A stretch of 64,000 nt of DNA, taken from NCBI RefSeq assembly GCF_002114285.1, contig NZ_NEDJ01000001.1, positions 62,001-126,000 on the forward strand, written 5' to 3'. The translations under genes were made by a program, and so were the position numbers. Shown here one piece after another: positions 7,779 to 16,005 of the stretch; positions within the stretch are counted from its first letter, which is position 1, and each line of letters opens with the position of its first letter. This DNA is from Halorubrum ezzemoulense DSM 17463 (GTDB taxonomy: Archaea > Halobacteriota > Halobacteria > Halobacteriales > Haloferacaceae). Under the pieces are notes generated by a model, which made no database searches, was not told where the DNA came from, and saw only the letters and a program-made list of their open reading frames with translations.

Positions 7779-8486
7779 ATGTCCGAACCGTCGGAGGACT
7801 TCGACCCCGAGTCTCGGGAGGAGCGCGAGGTCGCCGCCGAGGCCGCCGGCGACCGGTCCGATTTCCTCTCGCTGATGGGCCACGCATACCGCGGCGAGCT
7901 CGGACGGACGAGCTCGTGGCGGACCCGCATCGACCGCACGACCAACTGGGCGGTCGTGGTGACCGCGTCTCTGCTCACGTGGACCTTCTCGAGCGCGTCG
8001 CGGCCGCACTACGTGCTGCTCATCGGGCTCGTCATGCTCAGCGTCTTCCTCGGCATCGAGACGCGTCGGTACCGCACCTTCGACGTGTGGCGGTCCCGCG
8101 TCCGGCTGCTGGAGGAGAACGTGTTCGCGAACGCCCTCGATCCGGAGGGCGTCGAGCAGTCGAACTGGCGGGCGCTGCTGAGCGAGGACCTCCGCGAGCC
8201 GACGATCAAGATGCCGGCCGTCGAGGCGGTCTCGCGGCGTCTCCGACGGGTGTACGCGCCGCTCGTCTCCGTCCTCGTCGCCGCGTGGGTCGTGCGGCTC
8301 ACGGTGTTCACCGCCGCCGGAAACGGCGTCGTCGCGACGGCGTCGGTTGGGCCGATCCCCGGCGCGCTCGTGCTCGCGCTCGTCGGCGGGTTCTACGTCG
8401 TCGTGATCGCGCTGACGGTTCGGCGGGCGCCGAGACGAGCTAAAGGAGAGATGCAGGCCGCCGAGGACGCCGAGGAGTGGAAGTGA
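7779..8486 (+). CDS. DUF2270 membrane protein
   Basis: A 235-residue protein with a hydrophilic N-terminus, then paired spans near residues 47-85 (NWAVVVTASLLTWTF, YVLLIGLVMLSVFLGIETRRYR) and a second pair near 165-215. The motif FLSLMGHAYRGELGR followed by RTNW-type residues and ETRRYR-FDVWRSRVRLLE is characteristic of the DUF2270 family. Its function is unknown. GCTTTTACC near 7746-7754 is a likely TATA box. It is followed 79 bases later by the M28 peptidase on the same strand, probably a separate unit. Confidence 0.85.
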   Translation: MSEPSEDFDPESREEREVAAEAAGDRSDFLSLMGHAYRGELGRTSSWRTRIDRTTNWAVVVTASLLTWTFSSASRPHYVLLIGLVMLSVFLGIETRRYRTFDVWRSRVRLLEENVFANALDPEGVEQSNWRALLSEDLREPTIKMPAVEAVSRRLRRVYAPLVSVLVAAWVVRLTVFTAAGNGVVATASVGPIPGALVLALVGGFYVVVIALTVRRAPRRAKGEMQAAEDAEEWK

Positions 8487-8565
8487 ACCAGACGGCCTCG
8501 CGAAGCCAGACGAGGCGATCCGCGACTCCCGCAACCCCTTTTCGCTCGGGGCACTACCGAACCGT

Positions 8566-9957
8566 ATGACCGAGCTACCGGACCGCGTCGTGGGCGACGC
8601 GCGGACGAGCGACTTCGGGTGGAGCCTCCTCACGGACCTGACCGACATCGGGAACCGGATGGCGGGATCGACCGGGGAGCGGCGCGGCGCGGAGCGCGTC
8701 GTCGAGGCGTTCGAGGCGGCCGGCCTGCGGAACGCCGGGCTCGACGAGTTCGAGATCCCCGGCTGGTGGCGCGGCGACTCCTCGCTGTCGGTGTCGGGCG
8801 CGGTGGAGCGGCACCACGGGAACTCCCACGAGGTGATCGCGCTGCCCGGGACCCCGAGCGGCGAGGTGACGGCCCCCCTCGTCGACGTCGGCGACGGCAC
8901 CGATGAGGAGTTCGCGGCCGCGGGCGAGGCGCTGGACGGCGCGGTCGCGATGGCCTCCTCTCGCACGCCGGAGAGCCACGACCGGTGGATCCACCGGATG
9001 GAGAAGTACGTCGCGGCGGCGGAACGCGGCGCGGTCGGGTTCGTCTTCCGGAACCACATCGAGGGGGCGCTCCCGCCCACCGGCGAGATCGGGTACCACA
9101 ACCGACCGGGGCCGATCCCCGCCGTCGGCGTCTCGAAGGAGGTCGGCGACCGGCTCTCGCGGCTCGCCGAGACGGCCGCGGACGGCGACGGCGGAGGCGG
9201 CCGCGGCTCGGGAGCCGACCGCCCGACCGTCTCGCTCGACGTCGACTGCCGCAACGAGCCGACGACCTCGGTGAACGCGGTCGCGGAGGTCGGCCCTGAC
9301 ACCGAGGAGGCGGTGTACCTCACCGCCCACGTCGACGCCCACGACGTGAGCGACGGCGCCAACGACAACGGCGCGGGGTCGGCGCTTGTCGCGGAGGTCG
9401 GTCGCCTGCTCGCGACGGTCGAGGGCGACCTCGACACGCGGGTGCGCCTCGTCACCTTCGGCTCGGAGGAGATCGGGCTGTGGGGGGCATACCACTCGGC
9501 GGAGACGACCCCGAAGGAGGATATCGCCTGCGTGGTGAACCTCGACGGCGCGTGTAGCTCGCGGAACCTCCGCGTGGGGACGAACGGGTTCGACGGGATG
9601 CGCGAGCCGTTCGAGGCGGTCGCGGACGCGTTCGATGCCCCCCTGACGACCGGCGAGACGATCTCGCCCCACGGCGACCAGTGGGCGTTCGTTCAGGAGG
9701 GAATCCCGGCCGTGATGGCGTCGACGACGAGCGACCAGTCAGGGCGCGGCTGGGGCCACACTCACGCCGACACCATCGACAAGCTCGACTCCCGCGACCT
9801 CCGCGAGGTGGCGACGCTCGTGACCGCGGCCGTCTACCGGTTCGCGACGGGTGACGTGGGGGCGGACCACCGATCGCGGGAGTCGATCCGCGACGCCATC
9901 GACGAGGGGTACGTCGAGGAGCTGAAGACGGGCGGGCGGTGGCCCTACGACGGGTAA
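8566..9957 (+). CDS. M28-family zinc aminopeptidase
   Basis: A 463-residue enzyme of the two-zinc M28 peptidase family. Metal ligands are recognisable: H255 in TAHVDAHD, D267 in ANDNGAG, the Glu pair at 301-302 (GSEEIGLWGA) and Asp in VVNLDGA (about 327). A PA-type insert domain occupies roughly residues 85-225. It has no signal peptide, so it is probably cytoplasmic and would trim peptides from the N-terminus. A loop at 203-219 is Gly/Asp low complexity. It is convergent with the phosphatase-family gene downstream. Confidence 0.9.
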   Translation: MTELPDRVVGDARTSDFGWSLLTDLTDIGNRMAGSTGERRGAERVVEAFEAAGLRNAGLDEFEIPGWWRGDSSLSVSGAVERHHGNSHEVIALPGTPSGEVTAPLVDVGDGTDEEFAAAGEALDGAVAMASSRTPESHDRWIHRMEKYVAAAERGAVGFVFRNHIEGALPPTGEIGYHNRPGPIPAVGVSKEVGDRLSRLAETAADGDGGGGRGSGADRPTVSLDVDCRNEPTTSVNAVAEVGPDTEEAVYLTAHVDAHDVSDGANDNGAGSALVAEVGRLLATVEGDLDTRVRLVTFGSEEIGLWGAYHSAETTPKEDIACVVNLDGACSSRNLRVGTNGFDGMREPFEAVADAFDAPLTTGETISPHGDQWAFVQEGIPAVMASTTSDQSGRGWGHTHADTIDKLDSRDLREVATLVTAAVYRFATGDVGADHRSRESIRDAIDEGYVEELKTGGRWPYDG

Positions 9958-10020
9958 GCCCGGGAGGTCGACGCAAGACACCCGGCAGAGGCCGGCGTCG
10001 AGTCCGGACCGCGCGCCGCG

Positions 10021-11253
10021 TCAGTCGAGCGCCGAGGCGCGGGCCGCCGCGAACGGGACCAGCATCTCCGCCGGGTTGAGCCCGCCGTGCATCCCGACGT
10101 ACGACAGTTTCTCCGGCTCGACGTCGCCGAACCACACTCCCGAGTCGCGGTGCGTGACGATCAGGTCGCCGCAGCGCCGTCGGAACCGGTCTGAGACCGG
10201 GCGGTCGCCGAAGAGGTCGCGGTCGATCGCCTCCCGCCGGGTGAACGTCCGCGCGTCGTGGTCCGAGAGCGCTCGCCGCGCGTCCGGGACCGTTCCCGGT
10301 CGCAGGTGGAGGTGAACGTTGCGGGGGCTGCCGGACATCTTGACCGGCGTGCCGTCGGCGTGCCGTCGGAGGTTCCCCGTCACCGCCTCGTTCGCCGAGA
10401 GGTCGAGATTGGCGTCGGGGTCCGTGTTCACGTGGCCGTGGTCGGCCGTCACGAGCAGCAGCGTCCGCTCCGCGGTCCGCCGATCGACCCGCCGCAGAGC
10501 GGCGGTAACCTGCTCGCAGACGGTCGCCACCGTCTCGCCGTACGCCCGGCCGTCGGTGCCTTCGGCGTGGGAGACGTGGTCGACGTGCGGCACGTACGCG
10601 TAGACGTATCCGGGGTCGCCGCTCGCCGCGACCGCCGCCGACAGGCGCTCGCCGAACGAACCGAGGCCGTCGTAGACGTGCTGGGTCACGTCCTCGCCGC
10701 CGGCGTCGAACGGCTGGAGGCGGTGACAGTCGACCCCCGCGTCGCGCATCCGAGCGTAGAGCGACTCGCATCCGACGACCGACCCCTCGGGGACTCGCTC
10801 CGCCGCCGCGCCCGATTTCACATCCCCCCCGAGCGGCAGGAACGCCGTGTCCAACCGGGGGTCGTAGACGTTCCACCCGACGTACCCGTGTTCGCACGGG
10901 AGTCGCCCCGTCTCGAGCGTGGTGATCGCCGCCGCGGTCTCGGACGGGTAGACCGAGGTGAGCGGGGTCACCGTTCCCGCCTCGGTGAGCCGGTCGAGGA
11001 GGCCACACCGTGGACGGTGGCGCTTCCAGCCGTCGAGGCCGAACCCGTCGACGAGGAGGAGGACGACCGTGTCCACGTCCGTCTCGACGCCGTCGAACAC
11101 GTCGCTCGGGAGGGCGCGGCGGCCGCCGGCGTCGAGCACCGATCGGACGGTGTCCGGGACGTTCCCGAAGCAGTAGTCCTCGTACGCCGGGAAGAGGTAG
11201 CCGTCGCGCTGCTGACGGTCTCGAAGGACCCGCTCGATATCGTCTCGAAACAC
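10021..11253 (-). CDS. Alkaline phosphatase-superfamily phosphodiesterase/nucleotide pyrophosphatase
   Basis: A 410-residue enzyme of the type I phosphodiesterase/nucleotide pyrophosphatase branch. VDTVVLLLVDGFG gives the first metal-binding Asp, TPLTSVYPSETAAAITTL the catalytic Ser/Thr region, YVPHVDHVSH the second metal site, and TADHGHVNTD the conserved DHG motif. The final metal-binding His would be in YVGMHGGLNPAEM. The start is GTG, with no good in-frame ATG nearby; a TATA-like GGTTAAGAA sits about 45 bases upstream, implying a short leader. No signal peptide or membrane span was seen. Substrate unknown. Confidence 0.85.
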   Translation of the reverse strand: MFRDDIERVLRDRQQRDGYLFPAYEDYCFGNVPDTVRSVLDAGGRRALPSDVFDGVETDVDTVVLLLVDGFGLDGWKRHRPRCGLLDRLTEAGTVTPLTSVYPSETAAAITTLETGRLPCEHGYVGWNVYDPRLDTAFLPLGGDVKSGAAAERVPEGSVVGCESLYARMRDAGVDCHRLQPFDAGGEDVTQHVYDGLGSFGERLSAAVAASGDPGYVYAYVPHVDHVSHAEGTDGRAYGETVATVCEQVTAALRRVDRRTAERTLLLVTADHGHVNTDPDANLDLSANEAVTGNLRRHADGTPVKMSGSPRNVHLHLRPGTVPDARRALSDHDARTFTRREAIDRDLFGDRPVSDRFRRRCGDLIVTHRDSGVWFGDVEPEKLSYVGMHGGLNPAEMLVPFAAARASALD

Positions 11254-11435
11254 GGTAGCGGTCGTAGAGAGGTCCCGACGCCCTCCGGGCGGATCGTTTC
11301 TTAACCTGTCGTGAGCGTCTCGTCGGTCCTCGGCGAGCGCCTCTCGGCGTGGCCGCGAGGGGACCGGCGGGGCGGGGCGCCGGCCCCGAGTCCGGCGCGG
11401 CGGCTCGCGGACGGCTCGTCAGGCCGCCGCTCGGC

Positions 11436-11627
11436 TCATTCCTCGTCGGAACCGTCGCAGACGCCGAGCGGGAGCGACTCGGGGGCGTCGCCGTCCGCGT
11501 CGAGGCCGGCGTACGCGTCGTCGATGAGCCGGGCTAACTGCGTCTCGGGGCTCACGCCGCGGGCGGCGGCGAGGGCCGCGAGCCGCTCGTACTGCTCGTC
11601 CGGCACGGTCACCGTTCCCTCGTCCAT
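11436..11627 (-). CDS. Small ribbon-helix-helix-like protein
   Basis: A 63-residue protein. The first 40 residues (TVTVPDEQYERLAALAAARG then SPETQLARLIDDAYAGL) fit a beta-strand plus two helices, the pattern of CopG/MetJ-type DNA-binding dimers; the tail is acidic and flexible. It is probably a small regulator or an antitoxin-like protein, but no toxin partner is next to it. It stands alone with 67 bases before the next gene on the same strand. Confidence 0.6.
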   Translation of the reverse strand: MDEGTVTVPDEQYERLAALAAARGVSPETQLARLIDDAYAGLDADGDAPESLPLGVCDGSDEE

Positions 11628-11694
11628 ACGCGGCGCTCCGTCCCGAAGCTACAAAAGCGTTGGTCCGGCCCCGCTCGCGGGCGATCAGTCCGGC

Positions 11695-12435
11695 TCACGA
11701 CGAGTCGGTCCGGTCTCCCCCGTACGCGGCGTCGATCGGCTCGCCCTCCGCGAAGCGATCGAACAGCGCGTTCATCACCGACGACTCGGCGCGAGAGAGG
11801 TGCTCCCAGACGGTCGTCGAGCCGAGGCCGAGTTCGGCGGCGACCTCCTCGACGCCCACGCCGCCGCCGTGGTCGTAGTAGCCCGCGGCGATCGCGGTGG
11901 CGAGGACCTCGCGCTGCCTGTCGGTGAGCCCGTCGAGGAGGCCGGACGCGGGGAGCTGCGGCGAGCGCTCGATGGACGCGAGCTCCACGTTCCGCGCCAG
12001 TTCCACCTCGTTCCCGCCGCGTTCGAGCTCGCGCATTACCGCCGAGAGGTCGTCGTCGTCCTCCAGGTACGCCGTCCAGCGCTCGACGCCGCCGGAGATG
12101 GTCGTCCCCGTCCGGTAGTGGAGCCCCAGCCGCGAGAACCGCTCGCCGATCCCGTCCCAGTCGGCGGCCGAGATGTCGATCGTCAGTGCGACGTAGGCGT
12201 GGGCGCCCTCGATCGGCGCGAGCGGCTCGGCCGACACGATCAGGTCGAACTCGCGGAAGTCCTCGACGAACGCCGCGATCTCCGCCGCCGGACCGGTGAG
12301 CTCGGCGATCCGCTTGCGCTCGGACCCGCTGCCGGTCATCGAGGAGACGGACCGGTACCGCACCTCCGGGTGGCGCGCGCTCACCTCGCACTCCGGCTCC
12401 CCCGCGTGGTAGATCCGGAACGTCACTTCCCGCAT
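11695..12435 (-). CDS. Bacterioopsin-activator-type HTH regulator (HTH_10 family)
   Basis: A 246-residue haloarchaeal regulator. The N-terminal domain (MREVTFRIYHAGEPECEVS onward) is the sensor module usual in this family, and the C-terminal 55 residues hold the HTH: LTDRQREVLATAIAAGYYDHG followed by VGVEEVAAELGLGSTTVWEHLSRAE. Such proteins are DNA-binding regulators with poorly known ligands. ATG at 12435 is preferred because the family begins MREVTF-like; an upstream GTG start at 12462 adds nine residues. A G-rich 17-bp tandem array lies 50 bases upstream. Confidence 0.9.
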   Translation of the reverse strand: MREVTFRIYHAGEPECEVSARHPEVRYRSVSSMTGSGSERKRIAELTGPAAEIAAFVEDFREFDLIVSAEPLAPIEGAHAYVALTIDISAADWDGIGERFSRLGLHYRTGTTISGGVERWTAYLEDDDDLSAVMRELERGGNEVELARNVELASIERSPQLPASGLLDGLTDRQREVLATAIAAGYYDHGGGVGVEEVAAELGLGSTTVWEHLSRAESSVMNALFDRFAEGEPIDAAYGGDRTDSS

Positions 12436-12486
12436 GGCCGATTCGAGGTCGCCGAGGTTCAAACGGGTTCCGGACCGGTCGCGAGC

Positions 12487-12622
12487 CGTCCTCGTCGGTG
12501 GCGGCGCGGCGGCGGTGGCGGCGCGTCGGCGGTGGCGGCGCGTCGGCGGTGGCGGTGCGTCGTCGGTGGCGGCGCGTCGGCGGTGGCGGTGCGTCGTCGG
12601 TGGCGGCGCGTCGGCGGCGCGG
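12487..12622. repeat. 17-bp tandem repeat array
   Basis: About eight head-to-tail copies of a 17-base unit. Two variants are seen: GCGCGTCGGCGGTGGCG (12521-12537, 12538-12554, 12572-12588) and GTGCGTCGTCGGTGGCG (12555-12571, 12589-12605), alternating in the right half; the outer copies are degenerate. The period is not a multiple of three, and the array lies between genes, upstream of the HTH_10 gene and beyond the 3' end of the AhpD-like gene. It is probably a slippage-prone minisatellite. Confidence 0.9.
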
Positions 12623-12628
12623 GCGCGG

Positions 12629-13201
12629 TCAGTCGCTGCGCCCCATCGCGTAGAACTCGTCGTTCGGACGCATGTCCGCGACGGTCGCCATGCGGTTGGA
12701 GAGGTTGAAGAAAGCCGCCACGGAGGCGATGTCCCACACCTCCTCCGGGGAGAAGCCGGCGTCTCGGAGCCGCTGTACGTCCTCGTCAGTCACGGCCTCG
12801 GGCGACTCGGTGAGCGTGACGGCGAAGTCGAGCATCGCCATGTGGTGGTCGGAGACGTCGGCCTGCCTGTGGTTCGTGGCGAGCTGGTCGGCGAGCTTCG
12901 GCGCGCCCGCGTAGATCCGACAAAGCGCGCCGTGGCCGACCACGCAGTAGAGGCAGTCGTTCGCGCCCGACACCGCGACGACGATCATCTCGACCTCCTC
13001 CCGAGCCAGCGGCGTGTCGGACACGAGCGCGTCGTGGTACGCGAAGAACGCCCGAAAGTGGCTGGGCTTGTACGCGAACGCCGAGAACACGTTCGGCGTG
13101 AATCCGGCGTCTTCCGTCTCCTCGTCGATGCGGTCGCGGAGGTCCTCGGGGAGGTCCTCGTAGTCGGGCACGGGGAACCGTCGCATCGCGTCCTCGTTCA
13201 T
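12629..13201 (-). CDS. AhpD-like alkylhydroperoxidase (carboxymuconolactone decarboxylase fold)
   Basis: A 190-residue helical protein of the peroxidase-related branch of the CMD/AhpD family. The redox motif is GANDCLYCVVGHGALCRIY, that is Cys-x2-Cys with His four residues later, matching the AhpD proton-relay active site. A conserved EEVWDIASVAAFFNLSNRMA helix follows near the C-terminus. Likely role is peroxide reduction or a related thiol redox reaction in the cytoplasm. The start at 13201 (MNEDAMRRFPV) is preferred to an upstream reading from 13228. The stop lies directly beside the tandem array. Confidence 0.88.
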   Translation of the reverse strand: MNEDAMRRFPVPDYEDLPEDLRDRIDEETEDAGFTPNVFSAFAYKPSHFRAFFAYHDALVSDTPLAREEVEMIVVAVSGANDCLYCVVGHGALCRIYAGAPKLADQLATNHRQADVSDHHMAMLDFAVTLTESPEAVTDEDVQRLRDAGFSPEEVWDIASVAAFFNLSNRMATVADMRPNDEFYAMGRSD

Positions 13202-13337
13202 ACCCCCAAGCGCGCGCCGTGACCACAAAGCCGTTCCCCCGGACTACCCATCGCTTCGCTGCTCTCCAACGTCTCGAACGGTCTCGTCGACCTGGGCGGT
13301 TGATTTATGCGGGGGCGTGCCGTGCGTTGGCACACGC

Positions 13338-13811
13338 ATGCCCGACCCGAGCGACGCCGGTCCGGGAGCCGGCGACAGCGACCGCCGGCCGGCGCCGAGT
13401 TCGGGAGAGGCAGACCGGACGGCGGTCGTGGAGCGGCTGTACGGCGAGGTCCCCTTCCACCGGCGGCACAACCTGGAGGTGCTCGCCGTGACACCCGAGC
13501 GCGCCAGCGTCAAGCTGCCGTTCGATCCCGGGCTCGTGGGCAACCCCGACCTCGGCGCGGTCCACGGGGGCGTCGTGAGCGCGCTCGTTGACCTCGCCGG
13601 CGCCGCCGTTTTCGTCGGCGGGCGCGAGGCGTTCACGCCCACCATCGACCTCCGCGTGAACTACCTCGAGGCCGCCGGCCGGGAGCCGCTGTACGCGACG
13701 GCAACGGTTGACCGCCGCGGCGCCGACATCGGCGTGGCGAGCGTCGAAGTCGAGTCCGGGGACGCCGTCTGCGCGACCGGCACGGGCGTCTACAAGCTCA
13801 CCGATGACTGA
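13338..13811 (+). CDS. PaaI-family hotdog thioesterase
   Basis: A 157-residue protein with a disordered 35-residue leader and one hotdog domain. The signature GNPDLGAVHGGVVSALVDLAGAAVF contains the HGG motif and the Asp on the central helix typical of PaaI-type acyl-CoA thioesterases. It would hydrolyse acyl- or aryl-CoA thioesters in the cytoplasm. Its last eight bases overlap the start of the amidohydrolase gene, so the two are translationally coupled. GATTTATG (13301-13308) is a possible TATA box, slightly far from the ATG. Confidence 0.9.
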   Translation: MPDPSDAGPGAGDSDRRPAPSSGEADRTAVVERLYGEVPFHRRHNLEVLAVTPERASVKLPFDPGLVGNPDLGAVHGGVVSALVDLAGAAVFVGGREAFTPTIDLRVNYLEAAGREPLYATATVDRRGADIGVASVEVESGDAVCATGTGVYKLTDD

Positions 13812-14649
13812 GTTCCCCGTCGACGGCGTCGTGGACGCGCACGTCCACCTGATGCCCGAGCGGCTGATGGCCGCCATCCGAGAGGCGCTGGGCGAGGCCG
13901 CGGGCTGGACGTTCGACCACCCGACCGACCGCGACCGGATGGAAGCGGCACTGACCGCCGCCGGCGTCGAGCGGTACGTCGCGCTCCCGTACGCCTCGCG
14001 CCCGGGGACGGCGGGCGACCTCAACGAGTGGGTGATCGAGGCTGCCGCGGACTCCGAGATGGCGGTCCCGTTCGCCACCGTCCACGCCGGCGACGACGAC
14101 GCGGGGACCGTCGTCGCGGACGCCCTCGACGCCGGGGCCCGCGGCCTGAAGCTCCAGTTGCCGGTCCAGGGGTTCGCGGCCGACGACCCGCGGCTCGACC
14201 CCGCCTACGAGGCCGTCGCCGCCCGCGGCGCGCCGGTCCTGCTCCACGCCGGGACGGCGCCGATGTTCGAGGACAGCCCCCACGTCGGCGTCGAGCGCTT
14301 CGAGTCGTTTCTCGCCTCCTACCCGGACGTGCGGGTGTGCGCCGCGCACATGGGGACGTACGAGGTGGACGCGTTCGTCGAACTCGCCCGCGACAACGGC
14401 AACGTCTTCCTCGACACCACCTTCGCCATGTCGAGCGTGGCCGAGACGTACATGGAGTTCGACCCGGCGACGGTCGCCGACGAGACGCTGATCGAGGTCT
14501 CGGAGTCGGTCATGTACGGCTCCGACTACCCGAACATTCCGTATCCGTACGCCCGGGAACGAGAGCACCTGCTTGCGCGGGATCTCCCGGTCGAAGCGCA
14601 ACGGAACATGTTCTCTCGGACCGCGCGCCGCTTCCTCGACGGCGACTGA
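13804..14649 (+). CDS. Amidohydrolase (amidohydrolase-2/ACMSD-like family)
   Basis: A 281-residue TIM-barrel metal hydrolase. The N-terminal metal motif is VDAHVHLMPERLM; further ligands are suggested by PVLLHAGTAP, VCAAHMGTYEVDAF and the C-terminal GSDYPNIPYPY aspartate. The family includes hydrolases and non-oxidative decarboxylases; which of these applies cannot be decided. It starts within the thioesterase gene, indicating shared expression and perhaps a common aromatic or acyl pathway. The next gene (PaaK-like) is convergent, 55 bases away. Confidence 0.87.
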   Translation: MTEFPVDGVVDAHVHLMPERLMAAIREALGEAAGWTFDHPTDRDRMEAALTAAGVERYVALPYASRPGTAGDLNEWVIEAAADSEMAVPFATVHAGDDDAGTVVADALDAGARGLKLQLPVQGFAADDPRLDPAYEAVAARGAPVLLHAGTAPMFEDSPHVGVERFESFLASYPDVRVCAAHMGTYEVDAFVELARDNGNVFLDTTFAMSSVAETYMEFDPATVADETLIEVSESVMYGSDYPNIPYPYAREREHLLARDLPVEAQRNMFSRTARRFLDGD

Positions 14650-14704
14650 GCGACGATGCCGCCTCCTCGACGGCGACTGAGCGACGCCGATGCTCGGCGG
14701 GCGC

Positions 14705-15868
14705 TTAGTACCGCTCGTCCACGACGCCGGGCTCGTCGAGGTCGGCGACCAGTTCGACGGCGTCCGGGGTCACGATGAGGCGGTCGCCGAGCGCCGCGCG
14801 CAGTTCGTCGGCGTCGGCCTCGCCCTCGCAGATCACGACGAGGCGGTCGGTGGTCTCGGGCTGGGACACTTCGACGCGGTACTCACCGGTCAGTCCCTCG
14901 AAGCCGGCGAGCACCGTCTCGATGCTCTCCGGGTACACCTTCACGCCCTTGACCTTCAGCCGCTCGTCCGTGCGGCCGATGACGCCGTCGGGCAGCACGA
15001 CCGTCCCGTCCCGGACCGCGAGTTCGGCGAGGTCGCCGGTCCGGTAGCGCACAAGGGGAACCCCCGCTTTCCTGAGGTGCGTCACGACGACCTCCCCACG
15101 CTTGCCGGCGTCCAGCACCTCGCCGGTGTCCGGGTCGACGACCTCCACCACCGCGTAGTCGTCGACGACGCGGAGGCCGTCCTCGGCCGCGGTCTCGGCC
15201 GCGACGGGCATGATGTGCCGCGTACCGAAGTAGTCCACCGCGGTCGAGGCGTCGAGCGCGTCCTTGACCGCCTCGCGGCGGCCGGGGATCGACGTGAACG
15301 GCTCGCCCGCGCCGACGAACGTGTCGACCGAGCCGCCCTCGGCGCCGATCTTCAGCGCGAAGCTCGGGTTGGCCACGACGGCGTCCACGTCGTACGCCTC
15401 GATGGTGGCGGCGGCCTGCTCGGAGTCGCCGGGGCCGAGCGGGAACACCTCCGCGCCGAGGCGTTCGAGCGCCCGATGGAGCACGTACCCGGTGCCGAAC
15501 AGCTCGTAACCGAACGTGTTGACGACGCGGTCGCCGGGCTCGACGCCGGCGCGTTCGAGCACGTCCGCGTTGGCGGCGGCCTGGGCCTCGAGGTCGTCGG
15601 CCGTGTCGAACACCGGTCGCAGCTGCTCGCCCATCGGCGAGAACGTGACCATGGCTGCGCCGTCGTACAGCGACCCGCTCGGCGGCGCGGCCTCGAAGTC
15701 GGCCTCGAGCTCCCCCGCCGTGGTGAACGGGAGCGACCGGAAGTCGGCCCACGAGTCAACCGCCGTCGGGTCGACGCCCGCGTCCGCGAACTTCTCGGCG
15801 TAGAAGTCGCGGTCGGCGACCCGCTCCAACTGCTCCCCGACCGCAGCCAGTGTGCTGTCGTCGTACAT
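14705..15868 (-). CDS. PaaK-like acyl-adenylate-enzyme family protein with degenerate P-loop
   Basis: A 387-residue relative of phenylacetate-CoA ligase. The C-terminal part is conventional (YRTGDLAEL, then GRTDERLKVKGVKVYPESIE). The N-terminal phosphate-binding motif, normally SSGTTG, is replaced by FSPMGEQ in the aligned place, and the later Y-G-x-x-E adenine-site motif reads VDYFGTRHIM with no glutamate. ATP-dependent adenylation may therefore be lost or altered. It follows the ABC import operon on the same strand after 137 bases and has its own TATA box (15894-15901), so it may be expressed separately. It could bind or sense acyl-CoA or serve an unknown reaction. Confidence 0.75.
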   Translation of the reverse strand: MYDDSTLAAVGEQLERVADRDFYAEKFADAGVDPTAVDSWADFRSLPFTTAGELEADFEAAPPSGSLYDGAAMVTFSPMGEQLRPVFDTADDLEAQAAANADVLERAGVEPGDRVVNTFGYELFGTGYVLHRALERLGAEVFPLGPGDSEQAAATIEAYDVDAVVANPSFALKIGAEGGSVDTFVGAGEPFTSIPGRREAVKDALDASTAVDYFGTRHIMPVAAETAAEDGLRVVDDYAVVEVVDPDTGEVLDAGKRGEVVVTHLRKAGVPLVRYRTGDLAELAVRDGTVVLPDGVIGRTDERLKVKGVKVYPESIETVLAGFEGLTGEYRVEVSQPETTDRLVVICEGEADADELRAALGDRLIVTPDAVELVADLDEPGVVDERY

Positions 15869-15893
15869 CGCGTTAACACACGAAAAACTGGCA

Positions 15894-15901
15894 CATAAAT
15901 C
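15894..15901 (-). promoter_or_regulatory. TATA box of the PaaK-like gene
   Basis: Minus-strand GATTTATG is centred about 29 bases before the ATG at 15868. Between them is GTTTTTCGTGTGTTAACGCG, AT-rich relative to its surroundings and a possible regulator site. It shows the gene can be transcribed independently of the importer operon. Confidence 0.6.
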
Positions 15902-16005
15902 TCCGTCACGGGCGCGGCGTCGAAGTCGACCGCGTCAGATCAGACGGATCGCGTCAGGTCAGACGGGAGCGACGCGACCGTATCGCGGCGCGCGGGCCGT
16001 CGCGC

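Noticed and set aside
12487-12622. CRISPR-like array
   Set aside because: The 17-base units are adjacent with no spacers of constant length and no cas genes are near, so it is a simple tandem repeat.
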